From: Tetranychus cinnabarinus
Taxonomy: Eukaryota; Arthropoda; Arachnida; Trombidiformes; Tetranychidae
Length of the DNA stretch: 64,000 bases
NCBI GenBank assembly: GCA_022266195.1
Contig: WHVY01000009.1
Location: 62,001 to 126,000 of the forward strand
Reading direction: 5' to 3'
The first letter of the stretch is position 1; each line of letters starts with the position of its first letter. The notes under the pieces are model-generated. The model ran no database searches, had not been told where the DNA came from, and saw only the letters and a list, made by a program, of their open reading frames with translations. Positions 13,101 to 28,100 of the stretch are shown piece by piece. Made by a program: the position numbers and the translations under genes.

Positions 13101-16100
13101 ATCTCAACTACAAAAAAACGAACTATTATTATCAATAAATCTGACATTCACCAAGTTTAGATGCAGTCTTTATGTCCATGACGTTTGTAGCTAAAAATAT
13201 TTACTTTGTTCTGGACCATTCACCTAATCCCTTAAGCCCTAACCTCTACATTAGCTACACCTACACACTGCTTGCATCATCATTTAAACTTCAAAACTTT
13301 AACCCATTTTTCAATAAATCCTCAGTCTGTCCAACGTTTCTTACCTTTAACATTAACTTGAAAAAATTGTTTTCATTACTACTAAAATTACTAACATTAG
13401 TTAGTTACATTTAGTTGGTAATTAAAGTATTTATGGCAATTCGTTACAATCGGGTAAAGATCGCATTCAGTGTGAAACTAAGCTAATCCAGATTACTCCC
13501 AGTACATTGAAGGCAACCTCAAGCTTTCAATTATATTGAGCTTAATTCATGTTAACTCAGTGTCCAGTCGATCTCAAGTTTACTCTATTCACTTCGTTCT
13601 TCAACTCCATTCTATTCTAATAATTTCTTATTCAAGCTTATCTACCTTGCGATAGTTACGGTTTTGGATTAGTAGTTGGAGGCAAATTCATAGGTAAATG
13701 ATGAGTGTAAATAGGATTAACTGTTGAGGTTGAATCTGATCTGTCAGTCAGTTAAATCTGTTTCATCAATTACAATCAATCAAAATGAAATCTTTTTTTT
13801 TCTTCTCATCGTTTCATTCCCTCTTCCCAAACATTGCATACATGGCAGAATCTCTCATTTGAATTGCTGCACCTTGATTTGGTTATTTTTTTTCTTTACC
13901 TCGTTTTCACTTTGATGCAATTTTATTGGGATAATCAAATGCTGCATTGAGCTTAGATTAGTTGAGTGAAAATAAATTGATATTGTACCATGAAAAATCT
14001 GTGTGAGTTTTCCAGGGTTTTCCAGATTTTGTCACTTTCTTAGTTTAGATGAAAGAAAAGGTAAAAGGTAATTGTAAAGATGTAAAGACTCACATGGAGT
14101 AAATTGAGATTGAATGAGTTTCAAGAATGTGTGATAATGGGGTGTAAAGGGAAAAGGAAAAGGAAGGCAACATTTTGCTGTTTCTCTTTTTCGTTACCTT
14201 CTTTTTCCTCTTCACCTTGAAATCCTTTTCGTCTATCTGTTCCTATCAATATTGATGTGAAAACATAAATTGCAATTGGTTTGGAATAGCATTTTAAATG
14301 CATGTGTGTGTCACCGATAAGGTAAGATATGAAAATGGAGTTTCCATGAAAAAGAGAAAAAGAATCTTGCCTAAAAAATCGATATTCTTTGTCAGATTGT
14401 CGAGTGAGTCAGGTAAAGATAGGAAGGTAAGAATGGGTGAAGATAAGAGGATCAAGGTTAGTAAAGGTAAAAGTGAAAAGGTGGCTGAAAAAGAAGAGTG
14501 AAAATGTTTAATAATACAATCATGATGCAGGTTATTCTGACCCGATAAACAAGCAAATGTTTTTGTTTTCCTCTCAACTGAGCAGTTCCATCATTTTTCT
14601 GGTGTAAAAATGAAAATGTTTATTCCATTGTTCCATGTAACCAGAATTGCCTCAAAGAAAATTGACTTTTCAATTTGCAAGAGTCGATTCAAGGTACAAG
14701 ATGATTTACTTTGAATCAGCCTCGAATGGTAAATGAAACATTTAAAGAAATGACTTTTATTCAAAAGTGTCTCAATAGATGCTCGAGTTTTCCTCTTCGT
14801 CTCATTCAATGGCAACCTCAAGACTGTTCATTGCAATGCTTCATCAGGCTTTTTTTGTTACTTCTCATTGAGACCTTGTTCAATGTTTCCTCATCAATTC
14901 TCATGAACTTTTAGTTTCATCAATTTTCATCATTCACATCTCTTTGCCTGATTTCGATGAAAATATTGATGCTAATATACTGATAACTTTACTCAGGGAA
15001 TATCATGTTCACTCAAAGTCATCTTTTTGTGTTCAACTGTTTTCTCGTTCTTTTCATCACTCAATTTCCGTTCGATTAACCTTTTTTGGTCACAACAAAA
15101 GTCAAGGTTCAAAGTTTCTCTAATCGATAAATGCTGTCTCAAAACTCTGATTATGATTCAATTTTCAAGGTCTTACGAGCATCACGAACTGTCAGCTTCT
15201 TTTATTCATTTTTTTCTAAAGTAACGTCAAATCGTTCACTGACTGAGTCTCGATATCATCGACTCAAGACTGACTACGTCGGCTAAATCTTGTGTTCAAG
15301 GATAGAATTACATGAATTGGAATCATTGAGAACTGATTTCGAAGACGATTTGAATTTGATCGATTTTTGCTGATGGTCTGAAAGTTTTGTTGAATTTAGC
15401 TGAAAAATTTCAAATCTCTTTCGAGTTAATCATTTACTCTCATGGACTATTGGATGAAATGAGCATAAAATGTAACATATTTACGCGAATAACTTTGCTT
15501 GTATGCAAAGTACATGAAATGATAACATGATATTCAATCAGAACATTCGTAAATTGGTTATTAAATGCTTCATTTAACTGTAACTATTGATTATAAGAAT
15601 AATTCTCAATTGATAACATTTCTCGATATCAACATATCTCATTCCATCAAATTATTATTGCCATAAAAAAAGCTTGATCAATCACATTGTCGACCAAATG
15701 TTGACTTGAACCTCTCACTGGAACTCATTGGATTTGAAATTGACACGCAATCAATTTCATCTCATCTTTACTCAAATACCTGAACATTTCATGTTATTCA
15801 ATGTTTGCCTTTGCTATCTCTTTCCCTTTGCCTCACAATTTTGTGATTCATCTTGAACGAACAGCAAAAAACGATCACTTAACATGTAAGGCAAAAAATC
15901 AATTGACCATCAAAACATCAACATCGACTTTTCATCATCGATTAGATGAAAATATAACGAGAAAACGATATCAAACTCGAATTACAAACATTCAACATTT
16001 CAATCGTCAATTCGGAGTTCGTGTTTAATTAGAAATCCTTGCGAAATGAACCAAGATCAAAAATTGAACAGAAAAGTTCACTCAAAGATTATGCAATGAA

Positions 16101-19100
16101 ATCAATTTTTCAAACTTTTTTCTTCCAGCATGAATCAGTCCAAAAAAAGGAAAAAATTATTGATAGAAATTGATTATTTCAATGTTTCTCAATTTTTTAT
16201 TCTAAATAACAGAAATTTTCGATCTCTGAATAAATTTTAAATTATTCAGTTTCGACTTGAGTTTGAATCATGAAAAGAGAATTTCTCGAAATGAAAATTT
16301 CCAAGAGTATTCATAAATTCCAACAAGAATTTCATTAATCGAGTAAAAATTTTTCATCGCAACAGAAGTTGAATGTTCATTTCTAAATTGTGTGAACAAA
16401 TTTCTGTAAATTGCTTGTTAAATTGCCAGAAAGTGGAAAACATTATATTCATTTGCTCAAGTTTCACCTTTTATCATGACAATCATAATCGCCATGAAAA
16501 GTGTAAACAATTAAAAAGTAAACTCTGAAGGTGTAAATGAAACAACTCAATTATTTTGAAACTAAAATGGAAAAGTAAATTTTCTCTCCATGAGCCTGAA
16601 GAAATTTGAACTCATTTTCAGTAACATAATCATTAAAACACTTTGACTGTAAAAAAGTTGAATGTCAAGTGAAAAGTTATCAAAATGGTTAGAGGAATAA
16701 AGTTGAAGTAAAATAAGTTGCAATTGTTTCCATTTCTGGGAATAAATTGAGTTTCGCCAAATTTAATCATTAGTCGAAGTCAATTAACTATTCAGCAACT
16801 TGAAACAATGAGAGAAAAAAATGTTTGCCTTTCATCGTTCATTCAATTAGTAATCATTTAACATAACATTTGGTTCAACATTGATACTGATCAACAAATT
16901 TTGCGAATAAAAAAAAAGGAACCAAAAAAATATGCATTCTCATGTCATCTGTTTTTGTCATCAGTTGATGAACAAAATGTTAGTTTTTTATCTTCTCATG
17001 AAATGTCGGAATTTTGGATAATTTTCATTCTCTTTGTTTTGCTAATTGGTAACATTGGGATTTTGGTTGATTTATCAGGCAAATAGTCGACGGCAATTGT
17101 GATGAACATGATTATTATAACAATGATAAAGAATCATTTTGATGAGTCGAGTTGAAGGTATGGTGAAGGAAGATAAATATTGATAAACTTTGTTGTTGAC
17201 AGAATTTTTTCTTTCTTCTTTTTTGTGTTACTTTCCAAATATATATTTACTTTGTTGCTGTTGATGGGTGTAAAGGTATCTTCTGTAATGAATGTGTGAA
17301 TGAGAATCAAGCTCATGATAATGATGATGATGAACATGGGAAAAGGCAGTGGGTAAAGATGAAGACAAATGATGCAAAAAAAGGAAAATAATTCTTATCA
17401 TTTCATTTCAACATCTTTAACGTGAATATTATTACCATTCATTTCACCTTCACATCATTTGTATCTTTGCATCACATGATAATCAAGTGTGACTTTTCTC
17501 GAGCAACTTCGAAGACTCAGAAAGAAGAGTGGAAATGCAGAAAAGGAATGATCAAGAAGACGACGAAAACTAAGACCGATATTCCGTTTACATGGTTTTT
17601 TGTACTTCAACCTGAAACGGCAAATAAACAGTTGAGCGACTGCTAACGAACTCTTCTAACGAGAAAATGGATTGATGATTATTTCGGATCGAAATCGATT
17701 TTATCAGATTCTCATTCTTTCGATCATCAAGTTACTTGAAGTTTGTTTTTAATTGCAATTAAATTTACAGAAAAAAACTGATAATGAAATCTTGAAGTTC
17801 AAATCATCTCAAGTGTATAATAAAATGAGTTGAAAAGTTGTAAATATTATCACATCTAATATGAAAATTGTTTACAACAACAAACGAAAGTGTTTTATTC
17901 AACTATTTTCACTTTTGCACATCATTATAATCATCCTTTTACCCTTTCATGATGACTAAATTTATTCTCATTCTTTCAAGGAACAAATTCATTTCCATCA
18001 CTTTTCTATTCAGCAAAAGTTTTTTTCTTCTCTTTACCTTCTTGCAGTAAACTTTTTTTTACTCATTCACCTTGGTATAACTTGGATTGCCCTGAGGAGA
18101 CAAAAAGGAACCAGTAAAGGGAAGAGAAGAAAAACACAAAAAAGAGAAAAACTCGAATCATTTGGAATTTTGTAATCACAGAATTATTGTTATCAAAAGG
18201 TTCTTCGTTTATTCCATGTTTACTTAAATTCTCAACTCGATTCACCTCAACATTTGAATAACATAAACAGAATCAATGGAAATGTTTTTATCGATCATCA
18301 ATCAACTACAATTAATTATGATTGGAGAAGAAATTTAAAGAGTTGAGTTCTTTTGTTTCCCTGAATTTCCTTTATTTATTCATATCAACTTTTCTCATGT
18401 TTTCCTCTTCACTCCTGATAATAATAGTCGATATAAATATATAAACATTTTCAAGAATTTTTTTCCCTTTTTTTCTTGTTCGATATCAAATCTCTTTTTT
18501 TTTACTCTACCTTGTAATGGAGTTTAATCTGGAATAAGAAAATGTTCAGACATGATAATGTTCACAATAAGATATCAGTTTTTGCTTCACTGTAAAGATG
18601 CAAAATTGGATGGAAGGAGAAAAAATGGGGAAAAAAGTGTAAATAGGAATCTGGAGGAAAAAAGAACAAGATTCAAGTTCTATTTTTGTATCATTATTTT
18701 TGAACATTGAAAGGAAAGAAAAACAAAACATGGCAATGACAGGAGTAACATGATGATAGGGAATGAACAGGTTTTAAATAGTGACAAATAAAATGACAGA
18801 ATCAATGTTTTTGTGAAAAAAGGAGAAACTTGTTCAACATCATTTATTTGCTTGTGCTATTTCCTTGATAATGATTGCAACAAAAGGCTGTGAAAATGAT
18901 TCTCTTATTATAATACAACGTAAATTGTAATATCAGGTGAAATCAAATTTCACTTTCAATCTGACTTTTCATGGAGGAATAAAGTGACAATACAATGGAT
19001 TGAAATATCGACCAATAAAATCAATTTTTATTTTCATCATTCCAATCCAGTTTCAATACTTTTAACAATTTCATTGATAATGAAAAGTCGGCCAATTCAA

Positions 19101-22100
19101 CTCAAATTTGACTTAGAAACTAACCTTTTCATCGACATTGAGCTTTACTTGGCCCATTAAAAGTCGAGTCTTCACAATTAGCCATCAAAAACGATGACTA
19201 AAGTGTTTAGCCAAAATTAATCAATGGTTTGTTGGGTTAGGTTTTGGATAACGAGATTCACGGACGTTGACACATGGTTAAAGTATAGCGACTTACCGTT
19301 GATATCAAGTATTATCCTTCAATCTCATTGTTCTATGGCCAACACTTTTTCAACCAATTTAAGTGGTTTTTCAAGCACAAATACAATAATCAAAATATGG
19401 CGAACAGAATTAAAAGACAGTTTCGGCACTCGTTTAAGATAGATTCCGTTTAGCAGAGAAAAGACACATTTAGAATTAAAAAGGTCACAAAAATTGAAAA
19501 AGAGAAGCACATTGTCTTGACCAATACTCACATCAAGATAAAAGGAAAAGGAAAAAGCAATGAAGAGATTAAATGAAAAGGGATCGATATTGAATTACAA
19601 ACTGTAAATTGTAAACTAAATGATGAGGAAACCCCTTTAATCAACTTGTCTTGAGCATCGTGCAACATTTTTGCTTAAAAATCGAATCGACATTCAAACG
19701 TTAAAACAATGAATTTAAAAAAATCAAGGATTGATTTCAATTTCATTATTGAACAACATTGAGACTTGAGACTTTTCCGTTTCTTCAGCATTACTTTTCC
19801 TTTAATTTGTTTGAGCATTTTGATTGAAAAACGGCAAATGAAAACAACTATTAATAATCAATCAAAAGCTGAAATTATGGAAAAGGCTCAAATACAAAAT
19901 GAAAAAAATATCAAACCAAATATTTGCTTAACCTTAAGCCTTTCAGTTCGTTTTTTGGCAGCCTTTTAATTCAGAGTAAATAACAAATCTCATTTCAGTT
20001 GATAATTTGTTTCTCTTATTATCTAAATATTTTCAAAAGGATGTAATTTCATATTAATAACAATTTTCATTCGTCTTATATTCTTTATTCTCAATCGAAA
20101 TGATAAAAGTTTTTCTTCTGTTTCCATGCTTTTTACAGTTATCTATTGGAGTTCAGGTAAAATCAGGGAAAAGTTGCAGATAATGCAAACAAAGGTATAT
20201 TTTTAGCTGAAAAAAAGAGAGTAAAGAAGAAAACGATTTGTTCCTAAAACAAATGGTAAAAGAATTTTCTTTTACTTTTTACTCGAATCTGTTTTTACCT
20301 GCTTCTATCAATAATAATAATATCAACAATAGATTTAGAAATGTAATAACTTACAATGATAGCAGATAAGAAAATGTTTTGTTTCCTGTGAATAACCTTT
20401 AATATTTTTACCTTTGTCATTGTGAAACCATTCAACTGATTTACTTCAATTCTTGGTTACCATTTTCATGTTCAACTTTCGTATAAACTAATCTTTTTCA
20501 TTTCTCCTTTGAAATTGATTTAAAGTGATCGCTTAAAGTCGCTTCAAAGAGAGCTTCAAGAGTTACAAAAGTCGAAATGCTACAATAATATCAATGGAAT
20601 GACTCATCTTTAGAAATTAATTCTTGGTAGAATTATCTCAACAATAGTTGGGCCATGAAAACGAGTTTGCTGGAAATGCAAAACTTCGACGAAACCCGGA
20701 AATTCGTTGCTAGAAAAGATTCATTAAGGAAATTATCATTTTTCGATTTCAATATTTGTATCAAATATGTCAAAAGAATTTCTGAAAAATTTCTCGTGTT
20801 CGATTCTTTTTCTTCGAACTAATTCTTTTGGCATTACTTTTTCTTCTGATTTTTTATGAACGATAGAACGAGAATTGAATGTAAACTTCAAAATGGAAAG
20901 TTGATTTTCATCAGAAAACTGTATAAATCATTAAAATTGAATTTTCTTCAAATGAAGATTTCATTTTCGTCACATTTCTTTATCGTTACCTTTTATTGCA
21001 TTTCATCAGTGATGCTAATTCATTTGATTTCTTTTCTTCTTCTCTTCGAAATATTCAGAGAATAGATTTGTAAAATTATTCGAACTTTAAAATCACTTTT
21101 TAAATAGATCTGAACTTCATTTACTGAACGCTTAATCGATAGTCGTTTCGTTTACACAGACATTAACTACTTTGTAGCATTTCGACTTAATATCAACCCT
21201 GAGAATAGAATCGATTAGAATTAAAATTGTAACAGAACTTTTCTTGACAATTATGAGTCACTTTGATCTATCATGAAATTTAAAACATGAAAAGTGTGGC
21301 GACATTTTGATATCGATTGAAACAATTTAGAGCAAAAATTGAATAAACAATAAAAGTTGAACTGTGCCTTCATTGAAAACGAAAACTTATTTCACATGAA
21401 TTTTTGTTAACTCAATCAAGTGCCAATCAAGCAAAGTGTAAAAATTTCTCATGGAATGAATAAACAGAATCATTTCCCTAAACTTTCCACAAATCCATTG
21501 AACACCAACTTTGACTTCTGTCTTTGATTGAAAAAAGAAAAACATTTTATAAAAAGATTCTCATCATTTAGATATTGAATCATTTTTGAAATGAATTCAG
21601 TTACTCGTCTCGTTGGTAAACTTGATTGACAGTTGACTGAATCATGAATTTTCGATTTTCGAAAAAAAATGTTTGACTCAATATCAAACGATAACAATGA
21701 ACTAGGAATGTTTAGCAATTCTTTTTTCTTGTTTCACAAAAGTCGTAATAATAGACACAAAAAAGTCGAAACACTTGAAGAAATAAAAGTTGATGTGAAA
21801 GGTAAAGAGTTGTAGATATGAGAAACAAAAGGTAAAGAGAAAAATAATGAATATGAAAAAAGAAGAAAATTGCTCATGGAAAAAGTTCTTCTTCTTCTTA
21901 CCTCAAGGTTGGCTTTTTGGCCATTCATATTCACATGGATTTCGCTCTTGGAAAATGAATCTTCATTATTTGCTTTCAATATTAGTTTTAGTTCCCTGTT
22001 CTTCCCTGTCAACATAATCTAACTCTGTAGTTGGCATTTGTACATTAGAATGGACAATGGAAATGGAAAAAAGTGGAAACCAAAATCGGAACAAATTAAT

Positions 22101-25100
22101 TGACCATTGAAACAAAGGAAATATTGTCAAATCTTTATCTCCACTATTAATAGATTATGTGAAAGCTATTAAGGGTTTGAGGCTCAGTTTGGAGTGAAAT
22201 GTTTTTATCCAAGATTATCCTTTCAAAGGTAATAGGAAAGGTAAGATTTACACTTGAACAGAAAGTTTCAACCATTAATATCGAAAATATGGTTTGTTCC
22301 ATTTTATCATCGAATGATTGCATTTCGAACGATTGATTGATATTGAACGTAATTTCGTCCTAAAATAAATGTTTCATGGATTCGTCATTTTCTTTATTGG
22401 TGCTCATGCAAGAATGTCATAATTGAAAGGTTTAGTGTTGGATCGTGATGAAAATTTGAAACCTTGATCCAGTTTCGAATATTTTCTTTGGAATTTTGTT
22501 TAAATCTAGAGATATATGAATATTTAGAAATGAATGCAAATTATTCAGACAAAAATTCTTTTAAATCATGATTAATGCAGTTTTTGTTCCGGACCAAGAA
22601 TGAAAACATGAAATTTCGAAACTATGAATAAGAATAAATAATGAAAATTAAGTATCATGAAATGTTCTATATATGAATATAATTGCTTTAAATCAAATGA
22701 AAGGTTTAATCATTTGCCTAATATCGATCTAAATATTTTCTGCATTTTCGAAGGAAAATTATTCTTGACTGAATTTTCAAGAATTCAGTTTAAGTAGCAA
22801 AATTCCAAAAAAATCGGTTTCTCTACAAATTCTTGCAGCTACTATTTTTCGAATCCTGGTTCATCGAAATTATTTTCCGAAAATTTCGATCCTGAAACAG
22901 TCGAATCGATTTAAAGTGATATAAAAAAGAAGATTTCATCAACATGGATCGAAAATCCATGAGAAAACAACTGATTTTTTCTCAATTTTTGACAGAAATC
23001 TTTCAGCATTTGGTTTCAATTGTTCGCAATTTCAGTTCACCAATTTGAATAATCGGTTTCTTTTCAAATTCTTTTAATTTTTATGATTTAGATTCTGATA
23101 TAGTCAATTGGATAAAGCAATTTAACAATATCAAGTGATTCTTCAATCTGCAAACTGAATATTCAATGTTTGATTTTTGATGTGAATGGAATGAGAAAAA
23201 AAGGTTGCGATTCCCAAAATAGGTAAATATTTTTCTTGCATTTACTATTTACGGAAGTAAACAGGAGCATGTAAAGGAAATACCTGTCACCAATTGTCAA
23301 CCTGCGAGAGCAAATGATGATAATGGTAATCATAATCTGATATTGGGATTCTTTTTTCTTCTCACCTAACCATGAAAGTGCATCAATAATCAGAGAGAAA
23401 AGAAGAAGAAAAAAAAAAGTCAATAACAAGTAAATAAGGTAAATGATACTGTAAAGAGCATTCAGATAGTCCAAGGTTGGGAATGAAGTTACAAGTAAAG
23501 CAGGGAGTGAGACTGGGAGTGCAACTGGGAGTGAAGCTGGAATTAAGAGCAAAAAAAGCAAATTCTTATAAACACAGAATTCTGGTTGATGGTTTGTTAT
23601 CGTGATACTTTATCCTCCTCCTAATCATCCTCAGCATCCTACATCTTTTCCTTCATCTTACCTTCCACCCGATACAATCTTATAATAATATTATTATCAC
23701 TATCATTATTTATCGCTCTTCTTTTTTATCTTCTATTTACTTAACTCTTTTCCCTGCATTCTTTATTCATCTTTTGCTTCCATGTTTCATCACATCATTT
23801 GACTGAACCATATTAAAATAAAGATACTTTTAACCTTGATGTACATGATAATATATCCGCTGTGCTTCCTCATCCTTCTCATCCTCCAAGAACCTTAATC
23901 TAGCCTTTATTATTCTCGCCTCTTCTCCATCCTCATATCCTACAATTTAGCCAGATAACAGTTTTATTTGTTTGCCTCAACTAATAATCATATGTAATAA
24001 GGATAATATCACAACATTTATTTTTACCTTCCCTGTGAGTCCATTAAATGGTAGCTTTGGTTATCATTATCTTGGCTTTATCCAAAATTGTTGCCAATTC
24101 TGTTTCAACATTCCATTTGAAATGAAAAGTAAATCACAGTTTTATCTCTCGTAATGAATCAACATCATCATTATCATGTTCACGATCATTATCAAGTTGC
24201 AAGTTGAGTTTGCAGGAAAATCTTGTTCTCCATTCCATTCAAATTGTTCAACTCTTATTAAAACTAATTGTTTCCCTTCTTTGATCAACTTTAAGTAAAA
24301 ACTGTTGATGCTGAAAAATATCATTATTCATTTAATAATAATGATGCTGGAAAAAAGAGGAAGGAAAAGGAAACCATTATTTACAGGTTGTCGGTATTGA
24401 TTAAGAAATGGCAAAATAATTGATTGTTGGGAATTTATATCATTTAATTGATTATTTCAATTTCTTTGCATTTCTCCAGTTCTCAGCATAATTGTTTTCC
24501 CTTGTAATAACAGGGATTGAAATGGTTCGTGAACAAGACTAGATAATTGAGGGAAAATTTGTTTTTAATCACTCAATCAAAGGTGATTTAACCATCAATT
24601 TCAACAGTTCTTAACTCGATGCTCTTTCTCTATCTTTAATCATCATCTGCAATATCATTAAATGATCTAATTTTCTTTTTCTATTTGATTTATTTTCTTT
24701 TCTCTTTTCTTCCTTGTCCTCAACTCATTCAAAAACTCATTACTAATCAATTGTGAGTTTGGTCAAGAGTTGAATGTTTCAAAGGTTGATTAGGTTGAGA
24801 ATGATTAATTTAAAGATGGAATTAACTCTTTTTTTCCTCACCATTTTAGATACAATTATAACCGATCCGAGAATTTGTTTTATTATTAGCTGAAAAGGAA
24901 CAATTCCCAATGAGCAAAAAGGCAACTGATGAGTTACTTGGAGGAGGTTAAGCAGGTGAACAAGTTTAAATTGAAATGGTCAATAGTTTACGGTGAATCA
25001 AGATTTAATCAGCAAAAACCAAGGAAAACTTTTCCATCAAATAAGCTGTCTCCACAGTCTTTCCAGTCCTTGATTCTCTCGATCAATCAGCAAAGTATTA

Positions 25101-28100
25101 CATTGAAAAAGTACAGAAAACCAGAAAATCAAAAGGAAAAATGAAACTTTCAACTTCGAAAGGAAAACGACTGAAATTCTTCCTCGTAGCAGTGACTTTC
25201 ATCAGCTAAGCAAACTTAATCTCAACATTCTCCATTCCCACCTTTTCATATGACAATCCTGAACAATCGAAACTCCTTGTATCTTTTCAGTCCAACAAAA
25301 CTATCATTTAAACCAGATTCTAAATAATTTCTGGTTCACCTGCAAGTTGATTGTCTGTTGAAGCTCAAGTTGGGTGAGCCTGAATGGTTGCACTGCTACT
25401 TCTAACCTTGACGGACTCAAAACGAGCAAATCGATCAACTACTAAAACTTGATGCACATAGCACGATTCGGTGGATTCGAACTAATTCTTTTCTACTATA
25501 AGCCCGATTGCAAAGACTTTGTGTTATGCATTCAAATAATCATGAAAACTGACCGCAAATACTAGGGATTTGTATTGCTTTATATAATTTCTTGTCTGAT
25601 TAAACCTAAATAATAAGAATATGTAATTGAATTTAGCTTAAATATAAATTAAACTGCTTTCTTCTGTAATTGAATTCTGCATTGAAACATCATTTATTTC
25701 AAATGTTAACATGTTTTCTGTCTTCTGTCTGATAGTTCCACGAAAACTGATTGCTTAAGTATAATTTGCTTTCTAATTTATTAATTTCTGGGTAATGAAC
25801 GTATAGAATTGATTATTTCCTGGTAAAAGGAAAGATCAGTTTGATTTTAAGTCGTTTTGATGCCTTTTGTTACTTGCAATTGGCCATTAACCAGTTTTGC
25901 CTTTAGCTGAAAGCAATTCAATCTGACAATCATTCAAAGTGATGTCTCCAGATCTGGTCTGAGATGTGCATAAATCTCAAAGTGTTTCAAGTTAACATAC
26001 TTTACTCGACTCACTTTATCACTTAACCTACTGGCTAAACTATTAATAAAATGTCACTAAACGATTTTATTGTTTTTTTCTTGTCACTTACAAATTTAAT
26101 AAGTAGCAATATTAATATTTTCAAATAACCTCATTGAACTACTTTACGTAGACTTTACCTTAACTCTTACCAATCCAATATCGATTGGTGATCTACAAGT
26201 AATCACTCTTCGCTGCAGTAATGATACAAGTTTGACGTGATATAAATATTGTGATGAATAATAGAGAATCTACAAGCAGAAATGAGATTTTTTTGTTTGA
26301 TAAATGAAAAAAAAAGTCTGTACAGCTAAACAGAATGCTGAATTATGATGGTTTCATCACAAAAAAAGGTTGTTTCAATTTTTGCATTTACCATTTGCCA
26401 CAGTAATAACAAAGTAATAAAGATAGTAATAAAAATACTAGTAATAATCATCATAATGATAATCAACAATAATAGCATAATAGAGCTAATAACAGTTGCA
26501 TGATGCGAAATCATGAACTAGCATCACAAATCATTCCAATCAACAGCATGGAAAATACTTGGATAGACACTTAGAACAGTCATTTTGGTTAAAAAAGAAA
26601 CGCTTTTATCTAAAAACTTCTAAAAATACATTCTAGTCAACTAGTTGAATGCATCAAAACGCCGCAAACAACAGTTTAACATCTTTTAACAAGATTTGCA
26701 TAAACTAAGCTAACTAAAGAAGCATAAAATGTTTCGGGAAATAGCAAAAGATGTCAGGACAATTAGTACCAAGCGTTTTTCGCTCGACAAGAAACGAAAT
26801 GCTGTTTGCCTTTCGATCTACATAGTCATAGGCCTTCAGAGCTAAACCAAATCCTTGACTTTGCACTCTTTATGCTTCTCTAAGTGACTTCGATTGCTTC
26901 CATCAGAAGTTAGTTAAAACGGTTAACTTCAGTCAACTTGAAGCGTTTTTCATCATTAGGATCTCATCATTCCACCTATCATTAGGATTTGACTGGTGAA
27001 AGTTTCTTATGCAAATAAATTCTCATTCACTAGTTGAATGCATCAAAACGCTGCTAACAAAAGTCTAACATCTTTTAGCAAGAATTGAGTGCAGCTTGAC
27101 CAAAGAAGCCACAACTGTTTCATTGAAACGGGAATAGCAAATCGCTTTGACTGCGATTAGAAGCAAGTGCTTTCGTTAGACGAAAGACAAGTTACTGTTT
27201 GCCTTTTAATCCTCAAACTCATAGGACTTTAAAGTTGCAAATCCTTGACTAGAGTGACTTCAATTCCTCCAAAAGAGGTTTATTCAAATGGTTAGCTCCA
27301 GTCAAGTTGACAGTTTTTTTCAAGCTTCTAAGCTGCTATCATTAGGAATTGACCTGTGAAAGTTGAACGTGGAAAACATTCTGATGATGAAAGGAAAGTT
27401 TAACTCGAATATGCACTTTATTGTGGAAAATATGAAAATGAAAGTCGCTTGTTGTCAATAGACAATGAAAATGTGTTTCATTTACAGTTTAATATCAAGA
27501 TGAACATTAAACAGCATAAGTACTTAGACTTATTATTCAAGTTATCATAAAGTTTACTGTTTACTTTCTGCATTAGATTGGTTAAGTGTATAACCAGTGA
27601 ATATGAGGAGATGAAAGAGGTCACATTAATTTGCATAACTGTAAGTTGAAGTGATGAGAGTAAAGATGATATTGCAAGTTGCAAGATGGAAAAAGATGAA
27701 AATTAGTTTAAATAAAGATTTAGATTGCATGTAAAAGACAGCAAATTGTGCTAAGAATACGAATAAAGGTTAATAACATCATTTTGGATCAATTTTATTC
27801 TCTTATGCAAACAGTTAGGAACAGTTTACCTGAACAAGTAAAGGTAACACTAGAAATGGTCAAAGAGAATGATTATTACTGCAAAGGAAAACATTATTCA
27901 GAATATTTAATCCCAATATTCCTTAGTCAATCTCATGATCTAAGGAATGATGCGATTCATTGTTAAAGTTTTATAATTAACTAATCAATGGTACAAATGA
28001 TTTCTCATTTAAAACCATTATTCTCTGTGTATTCCTCATGAAAAGGCCAGAAGAAGAAAACAAAATTTCTAAAGGTAATATTCGTGTTCTTCCGTTGTGA

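Noticed and set aside
23163..23561. 132-codon minus-strand open frame, hydrophobic, with a signal-like start
   Set aside because: It lies over a 3x12-bp tandem repeat and A/T-rich low-complexity sequence in an intron. The peptide is Leu/Ile/Phe-rich with no domain, and the frame length is possible by chance in such sequence.
25455..25520. GTTCGAATCC on the minus strand, a possible tRNA T-loop
   Set aside because: No acceptor stem, D-arm or anticodon arm could be fitted around it.
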